Part shown: positions 1 through 6,254 of the stretch, in pieces
Position numbering within the stretch: position 1 is the first letter of the stretch
How the letters are laid out: the number at the start of each line of letters is the position of its first letter
Notes under the pieces: model-generated
Database searches by the model: none
What the model was told of the DNA's origin: nothing
Seen by the model: only the letters and a program-made list of their open reading frames with translations
Program-made: the position numbers and the translations under genes
From: Actinomycetes bacterium
GTDB taxonomy: Bacteria; Actinomycetota; Acidimicrobiia; Acidimicrobiales; RAAP-2
Direction of reading: 5' to 3'
Length of the DNA: 8,210 nucleotides
NCBI GenBank assembly: GCA_021850345.1
Contig: JAJZMN010000112.1
Coordinates: 1 to 8,210, forward strand

Positions 1-844
1 CACGGCCGCGCTCGCCAAGACCCCGAGCTACAAGCCGGGAGGGACGACCACGCGCGGGGCCACGCTCTCCGTGACACGCATCTACGGCACAACGGCCGAC
101 CAGACGGCCCAGAAGGTGGCCCAGAGGTTCCGCGCGACATTGATCGGGTCGTTCTCGGCTCCCGGTGCCTACGGCGGGACCTACAACGACACGACAGGGC
201 TGAATGGCACCACAAAGCACTCGGTGCCCACGACAGCCATGCGCACCGCGGTCTTGGCGCGCGACAGCGGCTTCCAGGACGCGACGGCCGCGAGCGCCCT
301 CGCCTACCACACATCGCTCCCGATCTTGCTCACGCCCACCACGCGCCTGTCGACAGCGGCGATCTCGGCGATCGAGAACGACCAGATCACCCAGGTCATC
401 GTGATGGGGGGCCCGCTCGCCATCACCAACACAGTCGTCAAGCAGCTCGAGTCGATGGGCGTCGACGTCTTCCGGGTGGCCGGCGCCGATGCGACCGACA
501 CCTCCCAAGAGCTCGCCCGCTTCGAGCTGGCCGCGACAAAGAACAAGGGCCGCCAGTGGACGGCGAGCGCGGGGGCGGTCCTCGCTCGCGGGAACTACTA
601 CTCCGACGCGGTCGCGGGTTCGGACCTCGCCGCCAAGACCGAGTCGCCCATCGTCTTGAGCGAGGACCAGACAACCCTCGGCCCCTACGTCACGGCCTTC
701 TTCACGACAGTGGGGAAGGGCACCTTCACCACGATGCCTGTGACAGCGGACTTCAAGGTCGTGGTGCTCGGCGGTGGGCTCGCGGTCACCCAGGGCACCG
801 TCAGCGAGGCGGAGAACGCCATCACGGCGGGCGCCACGTCCTGA
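1..844 (+). CDS. Cell-wall-binding repeat 2 family protein, C-terminal part
   Basis: The reading frame is open from the left edge (first full codon at base 2) to the TGA at 842-844, so the N-terminus lies outside the window. A GTG at 71 is in frame, but coding-like sequence continues upstream of it and it is probably internal. The protein shows the pattern of CW_binding_2 (PF04122) repeats. One unit has a segment ending PILLTPTTRLS, then VIVMGGPLAITNTVVKQLES and an FRVAGADATDTSQELARF stretch, which corresponds to the family's 'GG..ai...v...l...g..v.R.aG..R..Ta' signature. A later unit has NYYSDAVAGSDLAAKTESPIVL followed by VVVLGGGLAVTQGTVSEAE. Such repeats usually anchor secreted proteins to the Gram-positive cell wall. 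Any signal peptide or enzymatic domain would be in the missing part. The family is a confident call, the specific role is unknown, and no functional link to the downstream genes is apparent. Confidence 0.8.
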   Translation, partial: TAALAKTPSYKPGGTTTRGATLSVTRIYGTTADQTAQKVAQRFRATLIGSFSAPGAYGGTYNDTTGLNGTTKHSVPTTAMRTAVLARDSGFQDATAASALAYHTSLPILLTPTTRLSTAAISAIENDQITQVIVMGGPLAITNTVVKQLESMGVDVFRVAGADATDTSQELARFELAATKNKGRQWTASAGAVLARGNYYSDAVAGSDLAAKTESPIVLSEDQTTLGPYVTAFFTTVGKGTFTTMPVTADFKVVVLGGGLAVTQGTVSEAENAITAGATS

Positions 845-1093
845 CGGCGCTCTCGCTGGAGACGTGCGCCGAGCCCGAGGGCATCGACCGTGCCGATGCA
901 ACGCGGTTGACGTCGGCATGGTGGTCGTCCTGTCGCACTCCGCTGGACTTGACCCTGAGGCGAGCGCGCGTGTAGCCATTCACGAGGGCAGGTCTTCCGC
1001 TACCGAGATGCCAGGTCACCGCCGCCGCCTTCGGCCCCCGGAAAGGGATCGGAGAGACCCGGCGCGCTGAATCCCCCGAGGGAGACGCCGAAC

Positions 1094-1100
1094 GGAAGGA
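1094..1100 (+). promoter_or_regulatory. Ribosome binding site fixing a TTG start
   Basis: GGAAGGA ends 9 bases before the TTG at 1110. The alternative ATG at 1131 lies 30 bases away and has no purine-rich element of its own at proper spacing, so the TTG is preferred. The rest of the 265-base gap from 845 shows no convincing gene. A TTGACC at 949-954 has only a poor -10 partner downstream. Confidence 0.5.
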
Positions 1101-1109
1101 CGGGGTGGG

Positions 1110-1541
1110 TTGGTCGACCGAGCGCGGCTCATGGCTTTCCAGGTCCTCGCACCGGACGAGGCCGAGATCCTGGTCGCGCTTGTCTCCGCCATCGTGCCGC
1201 ACCGCCAGGAGGCTCTGCAGGCGACGAAGGTCGACACCGCGCTCGCCCTCGATACGAAGATGGTTGCGGATCTCGGGCTTCGCGCGCTGTGCAGGGAAGG
1301 GCTCCGGTCGCTGGAGCTGCGTGCGCAGCAGGAGCACCATTTTCGTTTCGCCGCGCTCGGCGCAGACGAGCAGGCCGCGCTTCTTGCGACCATCGAGCCC
1401 GGCGCCTTCTTCCAGACCTTGGTGCACCTCACGAAGTACGACTTCTACAACCGTCACATCGTCTGGGAAGCGATCGGGTACCCCGACCTCGGCAACGAGA
1501 GCGGATACCTACGACTCGGCTTCGACCGTCTCGATGCCTGA
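1110..1541 (+). CDS. Gluconate 2-dehydrogenase subunit 3 family protein
   Basis: A 143-residue protein resembling the small subunit 3 family of membrane-bound gluconate/sugar dehydrogenases (PF13618-like). The N-terminal part, LAPDEAEILVALVSAIVPH, is the typical helix carrying the 'ivp' motif. The C-terminal part has FFQTLVHLTKYDFYN, then WEAIGYPDLGN and a final GYLRLGFD, matching the family ending in which W..IGYP precedes a Gly-Tyr. In known complexes this subunit partners the GMC flavoprotein and often carries the Tat signal used to export both. Here no Tat or Sec signal is visible: the protein begins directly with the family domain from either the TTG at 1110 or the ATG at 1131. The gene ends 78 bases before the flavoprotein start and is very probably co-transcribed with it. 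The small subunit of a GMC dehydrogenase is the best call; the substrate is unknown. Confidence 0.75.
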   Translation: MVDRARLMAFQVLAPDEAEILVALVSAIVPHRQEALQATKVDTALALDTKMVADLGLRALCREGLRSLELRAQQEHHFRFAALGADEQAALLATIEPGAFFQTLVHLTKYDFYNRHIVWEAIGYPDLGNESGYLRLGFDRLDA

Positions 1542-1619
1542 ACCACTTGTGCCGATCGTTCGAGCTGGCGGCGCTGGCCACGCGCGGCGCTCATGCGCGA
1601 GAGGAACAGCGAGCACCCC

Positions 1620-3209
1620 ATGACGGGCAGTCGGACGTTTCCGACCTGCGAGCCTGTCGACGTCGTCGTGATCGGCACGGGCGCAGGTGGTGGGAACGCG
1701 ATCCGCGAGCTGTGCCGGAACGGCGTGAGCGTCGTGGCACTCGAAGCTGGCGGACGCCTCGACCCAGAGCGCGACTTCGAGAACGACGAATGGACGATGT
1801 TCAACCGGCTCACGTGGTCGGATCCGATCCTCGCCAGCGGCGACCTGCAGGCGCCGCCGGTCTGGAGCTGCAAGACCGTCGGTGGTTCGACTGTGCACTG
1901 GACGGGTGCGGCTCTGCGAGCCCAACCCCACGAGCTGCGGGCGCGATCGCACTATGGAGCGCTCGAGGGCGCAGCAACCGTCGACTGGCCCATCAGCTTC
2001 GACGACGTGCTCCCGTGGTACGAGAAGGCCGAGCGCCTGCTCGGAGTCACCGGTCGCGTCCAGGATCTCCAGACGCCGAACGCCAACTACCTGGCGATCA
2101 AGAGGGGGGTCGACGCGCTCGGCTGGACGATGCGACCGAACCACCTGGCGCTCAATCCAGTCGGTGTCTTCGACGGACGGCCGGCCTGCACCCAACGCGG
2201 GCACTGCATGCAGGGATGCTCGAACAAGGCGATGTGGAGCTCGCTGAACGAGGCCATCCCGAAGGCCGAGAAGACCGGCTGGCTGGAGCTTCGCACCATG
2301 TGCCAGGCGCTCACGATCAACGTCGACTCCACCGGCAGGGCCACTGGGGTGACCTATGCACGTAGTGACGGAACGCTCGAGGAGCAGAAGGCAAAGGTCG
2401 TCGTGCTCGCCGGGAACGCCATCCAGAGCTCGCGACTGCTGCTGAACTCGACCTCACCGATGTTCCCGGACGGTCTCGCGAACGGCAGTGGCTTGGTTGG
2501 CCACCATTACATGCACCACGTGACCGGCTCGTCGTTCGCCCTCATGCCCTTCCCCGTGCACGGCTACAAGGGCGTCATTGCGACCGGCCTCATCGACCAG
2601 TTCTCCGGACCCGACCCAGGCGAGCGTGATTTCGTTGGCGGCTTCAATTTCGCCACTGATTTCCTGGGCCCGGGCGCGATGTCGATCTTCGCCAAGCCCC
2701 GCTCGCTGATCGCGCGGCCGGACAGTGCGCAAAGCTGGGGCGCGCCGCTTGTCGAGATGATGGACACATACACCTGCCTTGCAGGGATCCACTTCTTCGG
2801 CGAGGACGTCGCCCAGGTCGACAACCGCGTGAGCCTCCATCCGACGCTCAGGGACGCGCACGGCATGCCCCTGCCGATGCTCGCCTACGCTGATCACCCC
2901 AACAACGCGGCAATGTACCGGTATGCGTCCGACCGGGCGACCGAGATCTGGCGCGCTGCGGGGGCGATCAGGATCTACGATGCGCACTTTCCCGACACTC
3001 ACCTCCTCGGCACGTGTCGGATGGGAGACGACCCCGAGGCCTCGGTCGTCAATCGCTACGGACAGGCACATGAGGTGAAGAACCTGTTCCTCGCGGATGG
3101 AAGCGTGTTTCCCACCTCCACGGCGGAGAACCCGACCCTCACGATCATCGCGCTGGCGCTGCGCCAGGCCGACTACGTGCTGCAACAGATGGCCACGGGC
3201 GATCTTTGA
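1620..3209 (+). CDS. GMC-family FAD-dependent dehydrogenase (gluconate/fructose dehydrogenase large-subunit type)
   Basis: A 529-residue flavoprotein of the glucose-methanol-choline oxidoreductase family. The dinucleotide-binding motif GTGAGG lies at residues 19-24, followed by VVALEAGG, the acidic end of the beta-alpha-beta unit. GGSTVHW at 88-94 is the conserved FAD-contact segment. The C-terminal GMC domain carries the catalytic pair, His461 in DTHLLGTCRMG and Asn504 in AENPTLTI, with LFLADGSVFPT between them. Cys190, Cys196 and Cys200 in ACTQRGHCMQGCS resemble the cysteine cluster that binds a 3Fe-4S centre in bacterial FAD sugar dehydrogenases; this is an inference. The ATG at 1620 is chosen because GAGAGGAA (1599-1606) precedes it. 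The upstream in-frame ATG at 1593 lacks such a site and would add nine residues. No signal peptide is visible. The preceding subunit-3 gene supports a dehydrogenase rather than an oxidase. The substrate cannot be read from the sequence, and no cytochrome c subunit follows. Confidence 0.87.
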   Translation: MTGSRTFPTCEPVDVVVIGTGAGGGNAIRELCRNGVSVVALEAGGRLDPERDFENDEWTMFNRLTWSDPILASGDLQAPPVWSCKTVGGSTVHWTGAALRAQPHELRARSHYGALEGAATVDWPISFDDVLPWYEKAERLLGVTGRVQDLQTPNANYLAIKRGVDALGWTMRPNHLALNPVGVFDGRPACTQRGHCMQGCSNKAMWSSLNEAIPKAEKTGWLELRTMCQALTINVDSTGRATGVTYARSDGTLEEQKAKVVVLAGNAIQSSRLLLNSTSPMFPDGLANGSGLVGHHYMHHVTGSSFALMPFPVHGYKGVIATGLIDQFSGPDPGERDFVGGFNFATDFLGPGAMSIFAKPRSLIARPDSAQSWGAPLVEMMDTYTCLAGIHFFGEDVAQVDNRVSLHPTLRDAHGMPLPMLAYADHPNNAAMYRYASDRATEIWRAAGAIRIYDAHFPDTHLLGTCRMGDDPEASVVNRYGQAHEVKNLFLADGSVFPTSTAENPTLTIIALALRQADYVLQQMATGDL

Positions 3210-3275
3210 CTTGAGACGCCTGCCGCGCCCGAGACCGTCATCGACGAGGTGTGTCCGACTCTGCGGGGAGGGGTT

Positions 3276-3323
3276 CGCGAGATCACGACCACGAGAATGT
3301 GGGGTCCTCGTGGTCAACTCGCG
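3276..3323 (+). terminator. Long hairpin after the GMC gene, possible terminator
   Basis: GACCACGAG (3287-3295) pairs perfectly with CTCGTGGTC (3307-3315) around an 11-base loop. An outer CGCGAG (3276-3281) pairs with CTCGCG (3318-3323) across a small asymmetric internal loop. The hairpin starts 67 bases after the GMC stop codon. No T-run follows, so a classical Rho-independent terminator is not proven. GC-rich actinobacteria often use hairpins of this type without T-runs, and a regulatory or mRNA-stabilising role is an alternative. Confidence 0.4.
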
Positions 3324-3419
3324 AGTCCGTTCGGCCGGAGCCGGCTTGAGCGCGGCCTCGAACGCTGTCATGCCGACGTCGATCCCGCCGGCGATCACCG
3401 CAAGGCGTCTGTGCCATTA

Positions 3420-3433
3420 GGGCCAAAGGACCC
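3420..3433 (+). promoter_or_regulatory. DosR/DevR-like inverted repeat
   Basis: GGGCCAAAGGACCC has the GGGnCnnnnGnCCC skeleton of the DosR (DevR) box of mycobacteria and relatives, a response-regulator site used in hypoxia, nitric oxide and dormancy responses. Its centre (3426.5) would be at -42.5 if transcription starts near 3469, just downstream of the possible -10 at 3457-3462. That is the classical activator position. The match is by eye and no regulator gene is in the window. Confidence 0.4.
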
Positions 3434-3456
3434 TTTCGACTCTCGACCTTCGGGTG

Positions 3457-3462
3457 TATACG
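3457..3462 (+). promoter_or_regulatory. Possible -10 element of the VOC/E1 operon
   Basis: TATACG, preceded by GTG, sits 23 bases downstream of the DosR-like box. There is no good -35 hexamer, which fits activator-dependent transcription but is also expected for a chance match. It would give a leader of about 104 bases before the ATG at 3573. Confidence 0.25.
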
Positions 3463-3572
3463 GGATGTTGCACTGCGGGACACGACGCAGCCGGGAAACG
3501 AAGAGCGGCGGGCTGCAGCCACCGTCCGGCATCGAGTGAAGAACGTGCGGACGAGAAGGGGAGGGTCGCAAC

Positions 3573-4100
3573 ATGTCGTTGGCCGCTGCGCCCGCGAGAC
3601 CGGCCGAGCCGGTGCAGATCAACCAGATCGCCTTCGTGGTGCGCGACGTCGACGACACGCTCGAGAACTTCACGTGCACCCTCGGCTGGGGGCCTTGGAA
3701 CGTCTACGAGCTCGAGCCGCCCGAGCTGCACGACACCTACGTGCGCGGCGTCCCCACGGACTTCACGATGATCCTCGCCATGACGCAGGTCGGGCCCATC
3801 GAGGTCGAGGTGATACAGCCGCTCGAGGGGCCGAGCATCTATCGCGAATGGCTCGACGATCACGGCGAGGGCCTGCACCATCTTGCGGTGGTGCAGTCAC
3901 ACACCTCGGACTTCGAGGACGACGAGGCAACTCGGGCGCACTTCGAGAAGCTGGGCGCCCCCGTGCTCATGGAGGGTCGGATCGGCGGGAGCCACTTCTG
4001 GTACTTCGACACCCAGCCCGTGCTGAAGGCCGTCTTCGAGACGGTGGCCGGGAGGGCCGATGGGCCGAAGCTCACCCGCGTGTACCCGTCCGAGCGCTGA
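3573..4100 (+). CDS. VOC superfamily (glyoxalase-fold) protein
   Basis: A 175-residue protein of the vicinal oxygen chelate superfamily, closest by eye to the Glyoxalase_4/methylmalonyl-CoA epimerase-like group (PF13669). Two beta-alpha-beta-beta-beta modules are visible: the first starts at INQIAFVVRDVDDTLENF (residues 16-33), the second at GLHHLAVV (about 100-107). Likely metal ligands by motif position are Gln18, Glu79 in IEVEVIQP, one of His102/His103, and Glu156 in AVFETV. This gives the Q-E-H-E order seen in some glyoxalase I enzymes, so a divalent-metal enzyme is plausible. The ATG at 3573 follows a strong AGGGGAGGG site with about 8 bases of spacing. It is the first gene of the presumed operon with the E1 subunits, 117 bases upstream of E1 alpha. 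The substrate is unknown; an epimerase, isomerase, lyase or dioxygenase of the same fold are alternatives. Only the fold is confident. Confidence 0.8.
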   Translation: MSLAAAPARPAEPVQINQIAFVVRDVDDTLENFTCTLGWGPWNVYELEPPELHDTYVRGVPTDFTMILAMTQVGPIEVEVIQPLEGPSIYREWLDDHGEGLHHLAVVQSHTSDFEDDEATRAHFEKLGAPVLMEGRIGGSHFWYFDTQPVLKAVFETVAGRADGPKLTRVYPSER

Positions 4101-4175
4101 CCGCGTGGTGCCGATGTCGAGTCGGCTGTCTGCGAGTCCCGACGACCGATGGCCGGAACGGCCGCGCCGGCGCGA

Positions 4176-4194
4176 AGCCGGCGTTGCGCCGGCT
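4176..4194 (+). repeat. GC-rich hairpin before the E1 alpha gene
   Basis: AGCCGGCG (4176-4183) and CGCCGGCT (4187-4194) form a perfect 8-bp stem with a 3-base loop. A further GCGCCGGC copy at 4164-4171 offers an alternative partner, so mutually exclusive folds are possible. It lies inside the 117-base gap, ending 9 bases before the ribosome binding site of E1 alpha. It could attenuate or uncouple expression of the VOC and E1 genes, or stabilise the mRNA. No T-run follows. Confidence 0.4.
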
Positions 4195-4217
4195 GCCGAA
4201 GTGAAGGGGGCCCGAGG

Positions 4218-5246
4218 ATGACGACACGGACCGACGGGCGAGATGAGGACACTGGACGCGAAGGCGAGCCTTCCCCGAGCGAGCTGCTCTCGCTCTACGA
4301 ACAGATGCTGCTCATCCGGCGGGCGGAGGAACGGCTGAGAGACGAGGGTGCCGCCGGGCGGCTCCCTGGGGAAGTGCACCTCTACATCGGCGAAGAGGCG
4401 GTCGCGGTCGGAGTGTGCGCGCATCTCTCCGACTCGGACTACGCGACCTCGACGCACAGAGGTCACGGCCACTTCCTCGCAAAGGGCGGCGACCTGCGCG
4501 CGATGTTCGCCGAGATCTGGGGGAAAGACGACGGGATCTGCCGCGGCATGGGTGGGTCGATGCACGTAGCGGATCTTTCGAAGGGCATTCTGGGCGCCAA
4601 CGGCATCGTGGGCGCCGGCATGGCGATCGCGGCCGGGGCGGCGTTCGGCGCGAAGTTGGACGGTGACGGCAATGTCGCGGTCTGCTTCTTCGGGGATGGC
4701 GCGGCGAACCAGGGCGTGCTGATGGAGAACCTGAACGTCTCGACGCTGTGGGGTCTTCCGCTCGTCTTCGTGTGCGAGAACAACACGTTCTCGGAGTTCA
4801 CCCCCTCGCGGGAGGTGACCGCCGGCCGCATCGCCGATCGGGCTCGGGCGTTCGCCATGCCGACGGTCGAGGTCGACGGCAACGACGTCGTCGCCGTCTG
4901 GAACGCCGCGGGCGAAGCCGTCGAGCGTGCGCGCTCGGGCAGCGGCCCCTCGTTCATCGAGGCGCACACGTATCGGATCCAAGGACACTTCGAGTCGGAG
5001 AGATTCGTGCTCTCCGGCGGTCGCTATCGCGAGGACGAGGAGATCGCGGCGTGGCTCGACAGGGACCCGATCGCGCGGCTGGGGGAACGCCTCGTCGCCA
5101 TCGGAGTGGCCGACGACGCCAGCCTCGCTGCCGCCGAGGCGCGCGTGATGGAGCGTGTGGCAGAGGCCGTCGCGTTCGCCGAGGCGGGCATGCCTGCCGA
5201 CCCGGCGCTGGCAGAAGAGCTGATGTTCGTGCGAGAGGAGGTGTGA
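4218..5246 (+). CDS. Thiamine-diphosphate-dependent dehydrogenase E1 component, alpha subunit (AcoA/PdhA type)
   Basis: A 342-residue E1 alpha subunit of a 2-oxo acid or acetoin dehydrogenase complex, which uses thiamine diphosphate with the beta subunit to cleave the substrate and reductively acylate a lipoyl domain. The family signature is clear throughout: LLIRRAEERL near the N-terminus, STHRGHGHFLAKGGD, a RGMGGSMHV segment, and LGANGIVGAGMAIAAGAA. The thiamine-diphosphate/Mg motif runs from GDG (residues 159-161) to Asn188-Asn189. The TYRIQGHFESE stretch carries the conserved GH before the mobile loop and resembles acetoin dehydrogenase alpha subunits more than pyruvate dehydrogenase. That subtype call is by eye only. 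The ATG at 4218 is used because AAGGGGG lies 7 bases upstream. An in-frame ATG at 4149 would add 23 low-complexity residues encoded partly by the hairpin. The stop codon lies just before the beta-subunit start. Confidence 0.9.
   Translation: MTTRTDGRDEDTGREGEPSPSELLSLYEQMLLIRRAEERLRDEGAAGRLPGEVHLYIGEEAVAVGVCAHLSDSDYATSTHRGHGHFLAKGGDLRAMFAEIWGKDDGICRGMGGSMHVADLSKGILGANGIVGAGMAIAAGAAFGAKLDGDGNVAVCFFGDGAANQGVLMENLNVSTLWGLPLVFVCENNTFSEFTPSREVTAGRIADRARAFAMPTVEVDGNDVVAVWNAAGEAVERARSGSGPSFIEAHTYRIQGHFESERFVLSGGRYREDEEIAAWLDRDPIARLGERLVAIGVADDASLAAAEARVMERVAEAVAFAEAGMPADPALAEELMFVREEV
5236..5242 (+). promoter_or_regulatory. Strong ribosome binding site fixing a TTG start for E1 beta
   Basis: AGGAGGT lies inside the last codons of E1 alpha, 6 bases before the TTG at 5249. 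The alternative GTG at 5243, overlapping the alpha stop, would have no spacer at all, so the TTG is preferred. The two cistrons are therefore tightly coupled. Confidence 0.6.
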
Positions 5247-5248
5247 CG

Positions 5249-6238
5249 TTGGCACGTCGGCGTCTCATCCAAGCGGTCGGTGACGCGCTGGCAGAGGAGA
5301 TGCGACGCGATCCGAAGGTCATCGTCTACGGCGAGGACGTGGAGCTGTCGATCACGGGTGACACGCGTGGCCTTCACGACATGTTCGGCCACGACCGCAT
5401 CCGCAACACCCCGATCTGCGAAGCGACGCTGACCGGCATGGCCGTCGGCTTGGCCGCGGCGGGTTACCGGGTCGTCGTGCACATGATGTTCTCGAACTTC
5501 TTCTACACGGGCATGGACGCGATCGGGAACCAGATGTCCAAGCTGCGCCTCATGACGGGTGGCCAGGTCGAGCTCCCGATCACGGTCATCGCCGGCTACG
5601 GGGGCGGGGCGGCGAACGCCGCCCAGCACTCCGACTCCGCCTACCCGATGCTGTTGAACCTCGGCGGGATCAACGTGCTCACGCCGTCCACCCCCGCCGA
5701 CGCCAAGGGCCTGCTGAAGACTGCGATCAGGGGAAGGAACCCGAGCTTCTTCCTCGAGCCGTCCGGTCGCGGGGGAGAGATCGGCGAGGTCCCCGACGGC
5801 GACCACCTCGTACGGCTCGGTGTCGCGGCGATCCGACGCGAAGGGACCGACGCGACCATCGTGGCGATCGGGCGGATGGTGAAGCCGGCCCTCGCGGCCG
5901 CCGAGTCCCTCGCGGCGCAGGGCGTGAGCGCCGAGGTGATCGACCCCAGGACGCTCGTCCCCTTCGACGAGACGACGGTGCTGTCCTCGGTGGAGAAGAC
6001 CGGCCGCCTGGTCGTCGTCGACGAGGCGCGCGAGCGCTGCGGGGTCGCCAGCCAGATCGCGGCGGTGGTCGCGGAGAAGGGCTTCGCCTCGTTGAAGGGC
6101 CCGGTGCGCCGGGTGGCCACGCCGAACGTCGCGATTCCCTATGCGCCGAATGCCGAGGCCCATGTCCTGCCGGGAGCGGAGCGCATCACCGCCGCGGTGC
6201 TCGAGCTCGTCGGCGCCGTCCGACGCCTGCCGGCCTGA
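5249..6238 (+). CDS. Thiamine-diphosphate-dependent dehydrogenase E1 component, beta subunit (AcoB/PdhB type)
   Basis: A 329-residue partner of the upstream alpha subunit; together they form the alpha2beta2 E1 heterotetramer. The N-terminal pyrimidine-binding domain has AVGDALAEEMRRDPKV, a YGEDVE segment, and NTPICEATLTGMAVGLAAAGYRV. Glu58 in CEA is the expected glutamate that activates the thiamine aminopyrimidine. His127 in AAQHSDS matches the conserved QHS motif. STPADAKGLLKTAIR is a well-conserved family segment, and the C-terminal transketolase-like domain contains EVIDPRTLVPFDE and VVVDEA. The length is normal for the family. The segment before QHS (IAGYGGGAAN) departs from the usual pyruvate dehydrogenase sequence, and the exact substrate cannot be assigned. 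The start rests on ribosome binding site spacing. A lipoyl-domain gene follows after 16 bases. Confidence 0.9.
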   Translation: MARRRLIQAVGDALAEEMRRDPKVIVYGEDVELSITGDTRGLHDMFGHDRIRNTPICEATLTGMAVGLAAAGYRVVVHMMFSNFFYTGMDAIGNQMSKLRLMTGGQVELPITVIAGYGGGAANAAQHSDSAYPMLLNLGGINVLTPSTPADAKGLLKTAIRGRNPSFFLEPSGRGGEIGEVPDGDHLVRLGVAAIRREGTDATIVAIGRMVKPALAAAESLAAQGVSAEVIDPRTLVPFDETTVLSSVEKTGRLVVVDEARERCGVASQIAAVVAEKGFASLKGPVRRVATPNVAIPYAPNAEAHVLPGAERITAAVLELVGAVRRLPA

Positions 6239-6251
6239 CGCTCGAAGCGTC
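6237..6251 (+). repeat. Short perfect hairpin at the E1 beta/lipoyl gene junction
   Basis: GACGCT (6237-6242) and AGCGTC (6246-6251) form a 6-bp stem with a CGA loop. The hairpin overlaps the E1 beta stop codon and ends 3 bases before the ATG of the lipoyl gene, where a ribosome binding site would normally sit. It could make translation of the small gene depend on ribosomes finishing E1 beta. It may also be a chance structure in GC-rich DNA. Confidence 0.35.
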
Positions 6252-6254
6252 GCG

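Larger units (their letters stand above)
3210..3572 (+). other. Intergenic region between the GMC module and the VOC/E1 operon
   Basis: These 363 bases hold no convincing gene; the short open frames across it have no family-like sequence. It contains a long hairpin (3276-3323), which probably marks the end of the GMC transcript, and a DosR-like inverted repeat (3420-3433) with a possible -10 at 3457-3462, which probably marks the start of the next. A leader of about 100 bases would precede the VOC gene. Confidence 0.5.

Noticed and set aside
949..978. Possible sigma-70-type promoter before the subunit-3 gene (TTGACC and TAGCCA)
   Set aside because: The -10 match is poor and such -35-like hexamers are expected by chance; it is not supported without start-site data.
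822..1457. 211-codon minus-strand open frame
   Set aside because: It runs antisense to the subunit-3 gene and reads as an Arg/Glu-rich shadow with no family-like motif.
4149..4217. N-terminal extension of E1 alpha from the ATG at 4149
   Set aside because: The extra 23 residues are Arg/Ala/Gly-rich, fall on the hairpin, and the ATG at 4218 has the better ribosome binding site.
3897..5255. 452-codon minus-strand open frame opposite E1 alpha
   Set aside because: It is the antisense shadow of a clearly conserved gene in high-GC DNA; its translation is Arg/His/Asp-rich with no recognisable domain.
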